DNA of 64,000 nucleotides from NCBI RefSeq assembly GCF_000013085.1, contig NC_007643.1:195001-259000 (forward strand), read 5' to 3'. Shown here piece by piece: positions 20,189-29,034 of the stretch (the first letter of the stretch is position 1; each line of letters starts with the position of its first letter). A program made the translations under genes and the position numbers. The notes below the pieces were generated by a model. It made no database searches. It saw only the letters and a list, made by a program, of their open reading frames with translations, and was not told where the DNA came from. The DNA is from Rhodospirillum rubrum ATCC 11170 (GTDB lineage: Bacteria; Pseudomonadota; Alphaproteobacteria; Rhodospirillales; Rhodospirillaceae).

Positions 20189-20983
20189 TTATAGGGGCGG
20201 ATCGCCTTTGGCGAAGCGCTCGTGGTTGGTTTTGCCCAAAGCCGCGAAAATCCGTGTTGCGTCAAGGGGGGCCGGGTAGCCCCAAAAGCCCTGGGAGGGG
20301 AGGGCGCCGCCGAACCAGCCACCGGGAATGGCGTGATTCAAAGCCTGGATCAGGGGGGCGGCGCCATAAAAATTCGTTTCCTCCGGAGAAAGGATCAGCA
20401 CATTGGCTGGCGATCCCGGTGGTAAACGATCCATGACCACGGCCGTGCGATTATGGGGTAGGTGCACCAAAAGAAGGTCGTCAAACGGCCGCTCGGCGCG
20501 GGATAGCGCGTCGCGGCCCGCCGCCTCTTCGGCTGGGGAAATTCCCTGGGCCAAGCGGTCGGCTTCGCGGACGCGGTCGATTTCCTCGGGCGTGGCGCCC
20601 ATCGCCCGCAGGGCGGCGATATGGCCCTTGTCGTTGGCGGCGACCAGCGCGTGCCAGCGGGTCCACCGCTCGGCCGGCAAGGCGAGCAGGTGGAAGGCCT
20701 GTTCCAGCGCCGTCGGCTGGTTTTCCCCCGCCGCCGCGCCGTGATGATCGATGACTAGGGCGCGGGGGGGGAGGGGGGCATCCAGGTCCAGTTCCACCAG
20801 CACCGGGACGGTCGTGGCGGGCAGGGTGGCAAGATCATCGGCATAATCGGACAGGCGCGCCCCCCAGCCGAGATTTCGATCGCGCACGGCTTGCTCCCCC
20901 AGGGTCTCCCGCACCAGGGTGGCCAGGGTTTTCATTTCAAGATCCTGGCCCCCCAGGAAGAAGAGAAAGGCGGGAGGAGTCAT
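20189..20983 (-). CDS. DHH-family phosphodiesterase, NrN-like
   Basis: This 264-residue protein has an N-terminal strand PPAFLFFLGGQDLE, the motif LVIDHHG near residue 90, and AANDKGH further on. These are the metal-binding features of DHH/DHHA1 phosphodiesterases such as nanoRNases. The ATG overlaps the corA stop as ATGA, so the two are translationally coupled. In Bacteroides type III-B systems a CorA effector is paired with NrN, a DHH enzyme that destroys the messenger SAM-AMP. The same role, switching off the CorA response, is inferred here. Confidence 0.7.
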   Translation of the reverse strand: MTPPAFLFFLGGQDLEMKTLATLVRETLGEQAVRDRNLGWGARLSDYADDLATLPATTVPVLVELDLDAPLPPRALVIDHHGAAAGENQPTALEQAFHLLALPAERWTRWHALVAANDKGHIAALRAMGATPEEIDRVREADRLAQGISPAEEAAGRDALSRAERPFDDLLLVHLPHNRTAVVMDRLPPGSPANVLILSPEETNFYGAAPLIQALNHAIPGGWFGGALPSQGFWGYPAPLDATRIFAALGKTNHERFAKGDPPL

Positions 20984-22629
20984 GGGGCGTACCGCCACAA
21001 CGAACTGACCGCCCAGCCGACCCCGGCCAAAATCGCCGCGACGACCAGCCCTTTTCCTGCCTTACCCAAGAGGGATCCTTTCTCCTTTGGCAGCAACAAC
21101 AAACCAACTGCCGAAAGGCCCAAAACCATGGTCAGCGTGTTCAAGACCAAAGGCAGGTGGGACCAGTCCCAGGACGCCGCGGATTTCAACGAGGTCTTTT
21201 CTTGAAGGACAACGGGCATGGGGCCCGCATCCACCAGAACATTCATTCCCAAAATCCCTGCGACCAGGGACAGGGAAAGGCCGATCGTCGCGATCAAGTT
21301 CAGCGTCGTTGCCGCCTCGGCGGCCTTGCGATCGGCCTGGACATTTAGAAAGGCGTTGTGCTCCTGGGCTTCGCGCATCACTTGCTCATAAAGCCGGTCC
21401 GTTCCCAAATGCCTGCGCCACAAAGCGAAGAGGGCGCGTCCCTGGACGTGATTGCTGATTTCGGGAAACCACAGGCGATGGGTAAAGTCTAGGGTGGATT
21501 TTTGCAGATCCTGCGCGTCTTGGTCGTCTAACTCGTTGGCATCAGACAAGCGATCTGAGAGCGACAGCAAAATAGCGGTCTGAAGGTGGGCGATCAATCC
21601 CATGTAAAAATAATGACGTCGGAAATGCTGGTGTATGGCATCTTTAAAGTAACCGCTATCTTTATCGCCGACAGAAACAAAGCCATAGCCAGAAACCAAA
21701 TACCGTGTGGTTAAATTCTCCTTTGGGTTCCAAAAGGCATCGTAACAGTGGTTTTTTTCGAAGTCGGTCAGATATCCAGAGCCATAGGGTATTTTGGCAA
21801 GGCCAGGAGAATCCAGAAAAGCCAGGCGGACCCAGTCGCCGTAAGAAATTTCCTTTGGCTGGTCTACGCTTATCCAGGCCATCGCCGGGATGCGTTCATC
21901 CGTGACTTGCATCCACGGGTGTTCGAAGAAAGCCTTACCCAGAACCTCCTCCCAATGGCGGGCGCGGGGTGTGCGTCTGGTGTCCTTCGCCGCCACCTGC
22001 TCCCAGCAGTCCTCAAAGGTCAGAGGGGGCTGATGACGATCTTCTTTCGGTCCATGCCAAAAGACCTCTCTTGGGATGTTTCCCGGGATGTTTCCCGCCT
22101 TTTTGTCGGTTTCCCAAAATGGAGGATAGGCCCGTCTCAAAATTTCGAGAATGGTTTGTACTTTATCCAAGGATAAGAGATGTTGCGTTGAAATCTCCAG
22201 AACAAAAAGAGCCGTACCTGTTTCTGAAATTAAGTACAAATGGCAGCGCTTGACAACGAAAGTTAGTGAAAGATTCTTGAAAACCGCCGTCATATGGGTG
22301 ATGCCCGACCGGCGGAACTGGCGTAACAGGCGGTTTGGATCGTCTGTTTTGGGGAAAAGCACCTTCTGGATAAAGGGGTGGAAATAGACGAAGGCGGCAT
22401 AGGCCTCGCGTTTGTTTTTTTCTTCGTCTGAACCTTCATCAAGGGCGCGGAGCGGATCCTTGACCTCTTGCCAAATCTCCTCGTCCTTCAGCCCATCCTC
22501 GACCTTGATCATAGCCTTTTTCAAGGCGTCGGTCGTCGTTTTGGGGCCGAGATCCAGATTAAGGGGCCAGAAAAGAATCTCGGTAAAGCCGTCCACCAGG
22601 ATTTTAGAAGCGTCTAGACCGTCCGTCAT
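20980..22629 (-). CDS. CorA-type membrane effector of the type III system
   Basis: The 549-residue protein has a large cytoplasmic domain and a C-terminal membrane part. TM1 is LIATIGLSLSLVAGILGMNV with the CorA signature GMN at 461-463. TM2 is near 500-520 (LNTLTMVLGLSAVGLLLL) and a third near 525-545. A long helix with DRKAAEAATTLN precedes TM1, as in CorA. The N-terminal domain is unlike housekeeping CorA. I chose the ATG at 22629; an in-frame TTG lies at 22707. It follows the cas7-cold-shock gene after 155 bp. Likely a pore opened by the Cas10-made messenger. Confidence 0.75.
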   Translation of the reverse strand: MTDGLDASKILVDGFTEILFWPLNLDLGPKTTTDALKKAMIKVEDGLKDEEIWQEVKDPLRALDEGSDEEKNKREAYAAFVYFHPFIQKVLFPKTDDPNRLLRQFRRSGITHMTAVFKNLSLTFVVKRCHLYLISETGTALFVLEISTQHLLSLDKVQTILEILRRAYPPFWETDKKAGNIPGNIPREVFWHGPKEDRHQPPLTFEDCWEQVAAKDTRRTPRARHWEEVLGKAFFEHPWMQVTDERIPAMAWISVDQPKEISYGDWVRLAFLDSPGLAKIPYGSGYLTDFEKNHCYDAFWNPKENLTTRYLVSGYGFVSVGDKDSGYFKDAIHQHFRRHYFYMGLIAHLQTAILLSLSDRLSDANELDDQDAQDLQKSTLDFTHRLWFPEISNHVQGRALFALWRRHLGTDRLYEQVMREAQEHNAFLNVQADRKAAEAATTLNLIATIGLSLSLVAGILGMNVLVDAGPMPVVLQEKTSLKSAASWDWSHLPLVLNTLTMVLGLSAVGLLLLPKEKGSLLGKAGKGLVVAAILAGVGWAVSSLWRYAP

Positions 22630-22784
22630 GGCGTTCCATTGGTTGAAGGGTAAGGGGGATGAAGGCCCTAAGTGGTCTTGGGTTCTCCGGTTCGGCGCAG
22701 TCTTCAAGGACGATGTGCGGAGGGCTTGCGGTCGCGTGGCTGGCCACGGGAGGGGGTATCGGAGGCTTCCCCCTCAGCATTTGG

Positions 22785-25433
22785 CTAACGTCGCACGTCT
22801 ATCGCTACCGGCTTTCCGCCCTGATCCTTGGTTATGACGACAACCCGGTCGTTCTTCTTCAAACGTCCCATGCCGCAGGCTTTGAGAACGGCTTTTTCGA
22901 TGAGGATATCGCTCCCTTTCCCATCGGGAATGATGTAACCGCGCCCCTTTATAGGGTCATAGTGCTTCACTGTGCCCCTAATCTCGGGTCCGGCGGGTTT
23001 GGCGGGTCCGGCGGGTTTCGGGGAAGGTGGCGGCGGTCGGTCGGCCCTGGACCCTTTTCGAGGCAAGGTCGCCCCCGTCGTTGGAAGGGACAGCATCTCG
23101 ATCGTCGCTACGGGATCGTCCGTTCCCGGGGGGGAGCGGGTTAGGCGAATGTCCTGGAGGAACTTCTGGTTTGCGGGACCGCGCGTATAGACCTCGACGA
23201 ACCACGCGTAGGTCTTTTCCTCCGCTCCCGACAGGCGCTTCAGGAAGGCTGCTTGCTGGTCGTCCGTATAGGGCGGATGGACCGGGCGATCGCCGATGTG
23301 GCGGGGTTCGCCGATGCCCAGCAGATGCGCCAGGATAACGTCGTCCATCTTATCCACCACCCGCCGCGCGGCCTGCGCCGGGTCCAAATCGGCATCACCG
23401 ACCCCGTCCGACCAGAGCCGATGGGCGCGCTTGGTGGTAAACGGATCGTCCACGCGATAGCGCCGCCCCCGGTCGATGACGCTGACCTCTGTCACGTCCA
23501 CGCGGACCCGGCCCAGGCCAAGGGCCTTGCCCATCCCCAGCCTGTGCCGGAAGTCCTTGGTCGGACGGCAGGCGAAAAGCAGCAGGTCCAGGCACTCTGT
23601 GGGCAGATCATCGAAGTCTATGGAAAAGGTGAAGGTCACGCCCGGTTTGACGGGGCGGACCATGTTGCGCTGATTGTTGGATGGGTCGTTTTCAGGGGTT
23701 CGAGACTTGGATTGTTCCACAGCCTTCACCCCCAGCGCCTGGGCGGTGGGGTGAAGATACATCTTACGGCCGCGGATCTCGTGATTGGCCGATGCTAAAT
23801 CGGTCTTGGCAATGAAGCCGTCTTTCACTCCTTTCGGGCGGAAATAGAGCGCCGGGGAGGGTGGCTTTGGCGAGGCCAGGATCTTAAGACGCACCGAGGG
23901 GTCGGGTGTCATGAAGGCGTCTTGCCCCCGCTCACACCGCGCCGGGCCGCAGCGCACGCGGCCTTTCAGGGCAATGGTATTCGATCCATCCGTTCCCGCC
24001 GTATCCTCGGGCCGCACCTCGACAACGCCAAACATCAATTCGGTCGGCGACAGGCTGGACCGGTTTGAAGTCAGCGGCTGCGCATCCTTCGGCACGTAGT
24101 CGTAAACGCTCTCTTTGGACTGGCGCCAGATTGAGGAAAAGGAGATCGCCGCCACCTCAAGCTGTTTATCCGTTCCCGTCTTGAGATCGAAAAACACGAG
24201 GTCTCCCTCTTTCAGCCGCAGGGCATTGCCAAACGGGGCGGGGGACTCGGCACGGCGGGTTCCGACTGGGTGGAAGGGCAAGGCCCCCCATTCACTCTGG
24301 TCTCTGCCGCCCGATTGGGTTTGTGTGCGCTCGTCGGCCAGGGCATGGAACAGGCGGACAACGGCCGATGGGATAGGCAGACGAGGAGCGCATTCGAGAT
24401 CCTGAGGCAGAGGGATAAACACTTCATGCTTGCGCGTATGGGGTAAGTCATTGACGCGGTCGTCATGGTGCATGACCCGCAGAATACCGCGTGTCATGGT
24501 CTGGCGCTGCTCCTCGGGGACGTCGCTCTCGAGAATCGGCCGCGACAGCTTCGAATTCCTGGATTTCTGCCCGATCAAGAATTCGGGTTTTCCAGGGGTT
24601 TGGAGCTGTTTCACGCGGGTGACCAACGGCTTATAGGTGATGGCCTTGCCATCCGGGGTCAGGGGCAGCGGCGTTATGTCCATCAGATATGTTGCGGGCG
24701 CTGCGGACGAGTAGGTTCCCGCCCTCATCATAAATTTGAAATCTTCATCTGGAGTTGGGGGCTCTTGCCGATTTGTGCCCGGCGGAGCTTTTGGCCACGT
24801 CAGAGTTCCGACAAAAACCTTCTGTGCCGGCTTCCAGCGCAACGTCTTCATAAGCGTAAGAAAGCTGTGCGGGATTGGAAAAGAAGGCGGCGGGGATTCC
24901 GGGTATCCTGCCCCCGGCTTTAGCTTTATCGTCGGCAGAGTCAGCGGGATCAAATCCCATCCTTCGCTCTCGGTTTGTGCCACCCCCGGTTTGCGCATCA
25001 CCATGCCGATAGCCGATAACGCCTTGTTCATATCCTGGCGCACCGACAGCGCCCGATCATCGAGCACCCGCATCGCCGAATTCGTCGCGGCCTCGATCAG
25101 CGCCGACAGCATCCCCTTGAGAGTGGTGGGGGGGATGGCCGGCTTGCCGTCCAGCAGATAGGGCGCGACGATCGTGCAGGTCTCGCCATTCTCCCCCCTT
25201 TTCTGTTCGGCGCCGATGACCAGCGGATCTTCGGTGGTCAAGGTGCAGGTGATGCGTCCAGACAGATGCCCGTCGTGCCAGCGGTCATGGCTCCAGATAT
25301 CCCATTCCTTGGCTCCCGCCCTGTCGTTGGCCAGCGCCACGCGCACGTTCTCCAAGTCATGGGTTGGGCCGAGGGTTGGGCCGCCATCCCGTACCGGGAC
25401 GAAATGATAGGTATTCAGGAATTCGCCGGGCAT
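22785..25433 (-). CDS. Long Cas7-like RAMP protein with C-terminal cold-shock domain
   Basis: An 882-residue protein. The N-terminal RAMP part has KPAIPPTTLKGMLSALIEAA near residue 90. A second RAMP hallmark, HRLGMGKALGLGRVRVDV, lies near 630-650, so a large insertion separates the halves, as in the Cas7-insertion subunit of III-D variants. A proline-rich linker leads to residues 817-882, a cold-shock/OB domain: GTVKHYDPIKGRGYIIPDGK and DILIEKAVL match the RNA-binding motifs of CspA. The ATG overlaps the upstream stop as TGATG. The domain may add RNA binding to the complex; I know of no standard Cas7 with this tail. Confidence 0.75.
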   Translation of the reverse strand: MPGEFLNTYHFVPVRDGGPTLGPTHDLENVRVALANDRAGAKEWDIWSHDRWHDGHLSGRITCTLTTEDPLVIGAEQKRGENGETCTIVAPYLLDGKPAIPPTTLKGMLSALIEAATNSAMRVLDDRALSVRQDMNKALSAIGMVMRKPGVAQTESEGWDLIPLTLPTIKLKPGAGYPESPPPSFPIPHSFLTLMKTLRWKPAQKVFVGTLTWPKAPPGTNRQEPPTPDEDFKFMMRAGTYSSAAPATYLMDITPLPLTPDGKAITYKPLVTRVKQLQTPGKPEFLIGQKSRNSKLSRPILESDVPEEQRQTMTRGILRVMHHDDRVNDLPHTRKHEVFIPLPQDLECAPRLPIPSAVVRLFHALADERTQTQSGGRDQSEWGALPFHPVGTRRAESPAPFGNALRLKEGDLVFFDLKTGTDKQLEVAAISFSSIWRQSKESVYDYVPKDAQPLTSNRSSLSPTELMFGVVEVRPEDTAGTDGSNTIALKGRVRCGPARCERGQDAFMTPDPSVRLKILASPKPPSPALYFRPKGVKDGFIAKTDLASANHEIRGRKMYLHPTAQALGVKAVEQSKSRTPENDPSNNQRNMVRPVKPGVTFTFSIDFDDLPTECLDLLLFACRPTKDFRHRLGMGKALGLGRVRVDVTEVSVIDRGRRYRVDDPFTTKRAHRLWSDGVGDADLDPAQAARRVVDKMDDVILAHLLGIGEPRHIGDRPVHPPYTDDQQAAFLKRLSGAEEKTYAWFVEVYTRGPANQKFLQDIRLTRSPPGTDDPVATIEMLSLPTTGATLPRKGSRADRPPPPSPKPAGPAKPAGPEIRGTVKHYDPIKGRGYIIPDGKGSDILIEKAVLKACGMGRLKKNDRVVVITKDQGGKPVAIDVRR

Positions 25434-27079
25434 CAGACCGCTTCCCCCTTGCAATAAAGCCTGCGAAACGCCGCGACGGCCTCCCTCAGCGGCGAAGCCA
25501 GGGCGCTGTCTTGGATGGAAGACCACGAAACCGGCGTGTCAATCCCCGCACCGCCGGTCTCTTCCGGCAGTGGCAATGCCTGGGTTCCCGCCGTGGTGCC
25601 CCGCACCTGAACGGTGACCATGGCCTGGGTGCCGCCATAGCCTTTGGTCCCGCCATAGCCGAAGCTCAAGTCGCCCTCGGCCAGATCGCGCAAGAGCAAG
25701 ACCAGCAGGCCAACGTCCTCTAGTCGACTTCGGCGCAGATTGAGGCGCAGGCGGCCCTTGAATTGGGGGCGGTGGAAGGCGTCGATGTCGTATTTGGCCG
25801 AGCCGCTGACGCCGCCGGTGAAGCGATCGATGGCCACCAATTCCTGATGCGCGACCGTGGTATGGCCCGACAGGGGCCGAAACGGTTCCACATCCAGCGC
25901 CGCGCGCCAGGACGCGGCTCCAAACAAACGGCTGGTGGGTAAGCAGCGATCGGTCATCATGTCCGCCGCCGGATTATCCTGGCCGGCGGGGCCGCGGCCG
26001 GGGGCGTGCTCGAACGCAGACGCGTCGCCGGTCAGCGTCGCCAGGATGCGTTCGGCCCGGCTGCGCAGGACCCCCTTGATCGAAGCGGTGGGCAGCACGG
26101 CGTTTCCCTTGCCATCCACCTTGGGCATGATGCCGGCCGTGCGGGTCTTGCCAGAGCGCGTCCTCGCCTCGTCCTCGGTAACGACGCGCGCCGGCTCCGA
26201 GATCAGGAAGCGGTGATCGAATGTCAGCGTTACCTCGCAAACGAGGGTGGCTGGGGATTGAACCACCTCAAGCGTGGCCTTCGCCGTCGTCTGCCATGGT
26301 CCCTTGTCCGGCACCGGCGTTAGCGCCGCCGCCCAGGTCCCGGGCGCTCCCTTGTCGATCCAGGTCCGCGCCGAGGCGTCGGTGACGCGCGACAGGTTTG
26401 TCAGCCTCCAGGCAAAGCGCCCGTGGCCCCGTCCCGTCATGGCGCCCAGGGTCAGGGGCGGGACGCGGTCGTCATCCGAGAGGTTGAACGCTTCCAGCAG
26501 CGCCAAGACGCGATTGACCAGCGCGTGCCCCTTGTCGGTGCAGCAAGCCGGCAGATCCAAGTCAAGAACCATGCGGAAGGCGGTCCCCGGCGCCACAACT
26601 TCCTTGTAGAAGAGATGCTTGTCCAGGGCGGTGCCAGAGGCGCGGTTGATGCGCACGCCGGTATCCACGTCGGTCCGCCGATCTGACATCCAAAACGGTG
26701 TCGGCGAAGAGGATGGAGACGTGTTTTCCTTGTTTTGGCTGAGAAAGGCGGTCTGAAACTCCAGTCGTCCACCCTGACCTTTTCCGTCCCCATCCGGCTC
26801 GCAGCCGAACAAAAGCCGGTCCCTCTCTGGGTCGGGCAGATAGGCATTCGCCCAAGCCAGCATGGCTCCTTTCAGGCCGCTGCCCGTCAGACAGGGGCGC
26901 TGGTCACTATCGAGCAATACCGCTTTGGCCTTGGCGATGTCGTCAGTCTGCGGAGCGCGTCGCAACTCCTGGCGGGCCTCAAAGCTGCCGCTTCCCATAT
27001 GGAGGGGCGTCCGGGTGGTCAGCTCTCCTTCGATGCGCCAGCGCCGGACCCGATCGGCAGTCTGCAAAGATGCGCTCAT
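25433..27079 (-). CDS. Double Cas7 (Cas7-Cas7 fusion) of the type III-D-like complex
   Basis: This 548-residue protein has two Csm3-like Cas7 units. Each has a glycine-rich loop region (PCLTGSGLKGAMLAWANA; LPTASIKGVLRSRAERIL) and a thumb-type motif (VRINRASGTALDKHLFY; VAIDRFTGGVSGSAKYDID). Such subunits carry the aspartates that cut target RNA every 6 nt. In the first unit the usual IDR is INR, in the second IDR is kept. The start MSASLQ at 27079 overlaps the upstream stop as ATGA. It matches the Cas7-2x subunit of III-D variants. Confidence 0.8.
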   Translation of the reverse strand: MSASLQTADRVRRWRIEGELTTRTPLHMGSGSFEARQELRRAPQTDDIAKAKAVLLDSDQRPCLTGSGLKGAMLAWANAYLPDPERDRLLFGCEPDGDGKGQGGRLEFQTAFLSQNKENTSPSSSPTPFWMSDRRTDVDTGVRINRASGTALDKHLFYKEVVAPGTAFRMVLDLDLPACCTDKGHALVNRVLALLEAFNLSDDDRVPPLTLGAMTGRGHGRFAWRLTNLSRVTDASARTWIDKGAPGTWAAALTPVPDKGPWQTTAKATLEVVQSPATLVCEVTLTFDHRFLISEPARVVTEDEARTRSGKTRTAGIMPKVDGKGNAVLPTASIKGVLRSRAERILATLTGDASAFEHAPGRGPAGQDNPAADMMTDRCLPTSRLFGAASWRAALDVEPFRPLSGHTTVAHQELVAIDRFTGGVSGSAKYDIDAFHRPQFKGRLRLNLRRSRLEDVGLLVLLLRDLAEGDLSFGYGGTKGYGGTQAMVTVQVRGTTAGTQALPLPEETGGAGIDTPVSWSSIQDSALASPLREAVAAFRRLYCKGEAV

Positions 27080-29034
27080 GGCTGGGTCTCCATGGTCATC
27101 GATATCTCCACCACGCCCTCCCTTGCCTGCGCGAGCGGCATGGTCTTTGGCAAGGCGGGATCGAGATGGATGACGCCGTAGCCGTTTTCGGGAACGAATG
27201 GCGTTCCCTGCCACCACTCGGCCGGGTCGGCGCCCAAGCCGTAATGGTCTGCTAGGGATCTTGTCAGCGGTAGGCCCTGACGACGCCACTTGGTCAGGTA
27301 CTCGCGTGCCCGAGAGTCTTGGCCATCGGCCGCTTCCAGGCAGAACACCGCGCCGGGATCGGTGAGCAGAAACGGTCGGTAAGGATGATTGGCCTGATAG
27401 CTATGGGCCGCATAGGCGCCACCCCAGAGGTGCTGTCGCGACCAGTGGCGCGTCAGGCGAACAGCGCCTTCAGACGCCTCGGACCAATAGGTTGCGGTGG
27501 CCTTGAACAAGGCCTCGGCGTCGGTGTCTTCGGACAGGTCCGGTCCCAGCATCAGCGCCGGAGTCTGCAGCACGAGCCTCCAAGCGACGCTGTTTCCGGT
27601 CACCGGCCCATGCGACAGGTGGTCTTCCAGGATTTGCCCATCGCACCATGTTACCGTGGCACCGGCCTTGGTCTTTCCTACCCACCACAGGCCGGTTTCG
27701 CCAAGCAGGTCTTTCAGTTCGGCCAGAACCCGCTCGGTCTCTCCCGGAGACGCGTCATTGAGGCCGATTTCGCCGATCCATTGGTGCTTATCGGTCAGAA
27801 CCGTCTCGTAGGCGAACAGTTTGGAATCTTCGCTCCGCCGCCGCTCGTGATCGATGCTGGTGCGCACCCGGAGGTCCTTGTCCGGCTCGTGCCAACCACG
27901 GGCTCTATCGGCGGCGGCGACGTCATCGTCTTTCCAGTCGGGGGCGAATCGGGGGGCGGAGAAAAAGGTCTCGCCTGTTTTCGAGATCTGAAAAACGGTA
28001 TCGGGTTCGCACGTCCGCAAATCCCGGATTGTGTCGTCCCCGGCTGCACCCAAGGTGAGTGGCAAGGCGACGGGGCGCCGCATCCGATCGGCTGACCACC
28101 CTTCAGGGCGCGCTAAGGCGACGGGCAGGAACGATCCCACCCTCAGGCGCGCGAAGGCCGCCGACAGGTGGGGGCGCGTCGAATCGTAGTCCTCCTGATC
28201 GATATGCGAAGACGGCGTGCCCAGGGCGGCGCTCCATTGGGCGGCGATGGCCCCTTTCAGGGTCGCCCCGGAGAGTATCGTGTCCGAAACGAAAAGATTG
28301 TTGGACAGAGTGCGTGCCGGCACACAGAGCGGTTGATGGAATCGCAAGACCATCGTTACGGCCTCGGGGTCGGCATCGGATGCGACGCGGGGCCGCAGAT
28401 CCAGGTCTGAAAGGTCAGGGGCTGGCGGTTCATCGGCTGGCCTGTCGCCCACCGACACCGACAACACCCGCCCGAAGCCCAGGGTGCGCAGCGCGCCCAC
28501 CTGGGTGTTCCAGGCCAGCGCAAGCCGAATGGCCTTGCACACCCGCGACAGCTCGTCGTCCCCGACCGCCACGCGCACATGGCCCTCGAACGTCACCTGC
28601 TGCCCCACTGGAAACGGGGCTTCGATCACCTGCAGCATGCCGCGCTGGACCGCGCCGCTTTCCTGGTCCAGGCGGATCCGCACGATCTCATCCGTTCCGG
28701 CAGAGCGCTCAGTTTCATTTGGTGCGGTGGTGCAGATGAAATCATCAAACACCACCGCTTTGGCGCGCTGGTGACGGTTCTGTCCCTCGGCGCCGAACCA
28801 CGCCTTGCAATCATCGGGCGACACCCCGGCCAGTTCGCCCAGTTCCGTCAAAGCCGTCCGCACGCGGCCATGCACCAAGGTGCCGGGCAAAATGATTTGC
28901 TTGCGGGCATTGCGCAAAGTGGGGCTGTCGAGGCCGGGCCGGCCCATGCCCGTGGCGTGGACGAGAACCGGCGCCTGTACCGTCAAGTCGATTGTGAGCC
29001 TGTGGTGGCGGATTGGCGCTTGTGCGGCGATCAT
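27076..29034 (-). CDS. Cas7-Cas5 (Csx10-like) fusion of the type III-D-like complex
   Basis: The 652-residue product starts with a Cas7-type RAMP: KQIILPGTLVHGRVRTALTE near residue 45 and GALRTLGFGRVLSVSVG near 190. A second RAMP unit follows from about 230 with LSGATLKGAIAAQWSAAL, resembling Csx10 (Cas5 group), and a C-terminal NGYGVIHL. The ATG at 29034 follows GGAGGA at ideal spacing and overlaps the cas10 stop by 4 bp. The fusion parallels the Cas7-Cas5-Cas11 protein of III-D variants; I cannot confirm a Cas11 part. Confidence 0.75.
   Translation of the reverse strand: MIAAQAPIRHHRLTIDLTVQAPVLVHATGMGRPGLDSPTLRNARKQIILPGTLVHGRVRTALTELGELAGVSPDDCKAWFGAEGQNRHQRAKAVVFDDFICTTAPNETERSAGTDEIVRIRLDQESGAVQRGMLQVIEAPFPVGQQVTFEGHVRVAVGDDELSRVCKAIRLALAWNTQVGALRTLGFGRVLSVSVGDRPADEPPAPDLSDLDLRPRVASDADPEAVTMVLRFHQPLCVPARTLSNNLFVSDTILSGATLKGAIAAQWSAALGTPSSHIDQEDYDSTRPHLSAAFARLRVGSFLPVALARPEGWSADRMRRPVALPLTLGAAGDDTIRDLRTCEPDTVFQISKTGETFFSAPRFAPDWKDDDVAAADRARGWHEPDKDLRVRTSIDHERRRSEDSKLFAYETVLTDKHQWIGEIGLNDASPGETERVLAELKDLLGETGLWWVGKTKAGATVTWCDGQILEDHLSHGPVTGNSVAWRLVLQTPALMLGPDLSEDTDAEALFKATATYWSEASEGAVRLTRHWSRQHLWGGAYAAHSYQANHPYRPFLLTDPGAVFCLEAADGQDSRAREYLTKWRRQGLPLTRSLADHYGLGADPAEWWQGTPFVPENGYGVIHLDPALPKTMPLAQAREGVVEISMTMETQP

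Noticed and set aside
20980-22629. Housekeeping magnesium transporter CorA
   Set aside because: The GMN motif is present, but the large N-terminal domain is unlike CorA, a third hydrophobic segment follows, and the gene is coupled to type III CRISPR genes and a DHH enzyme.
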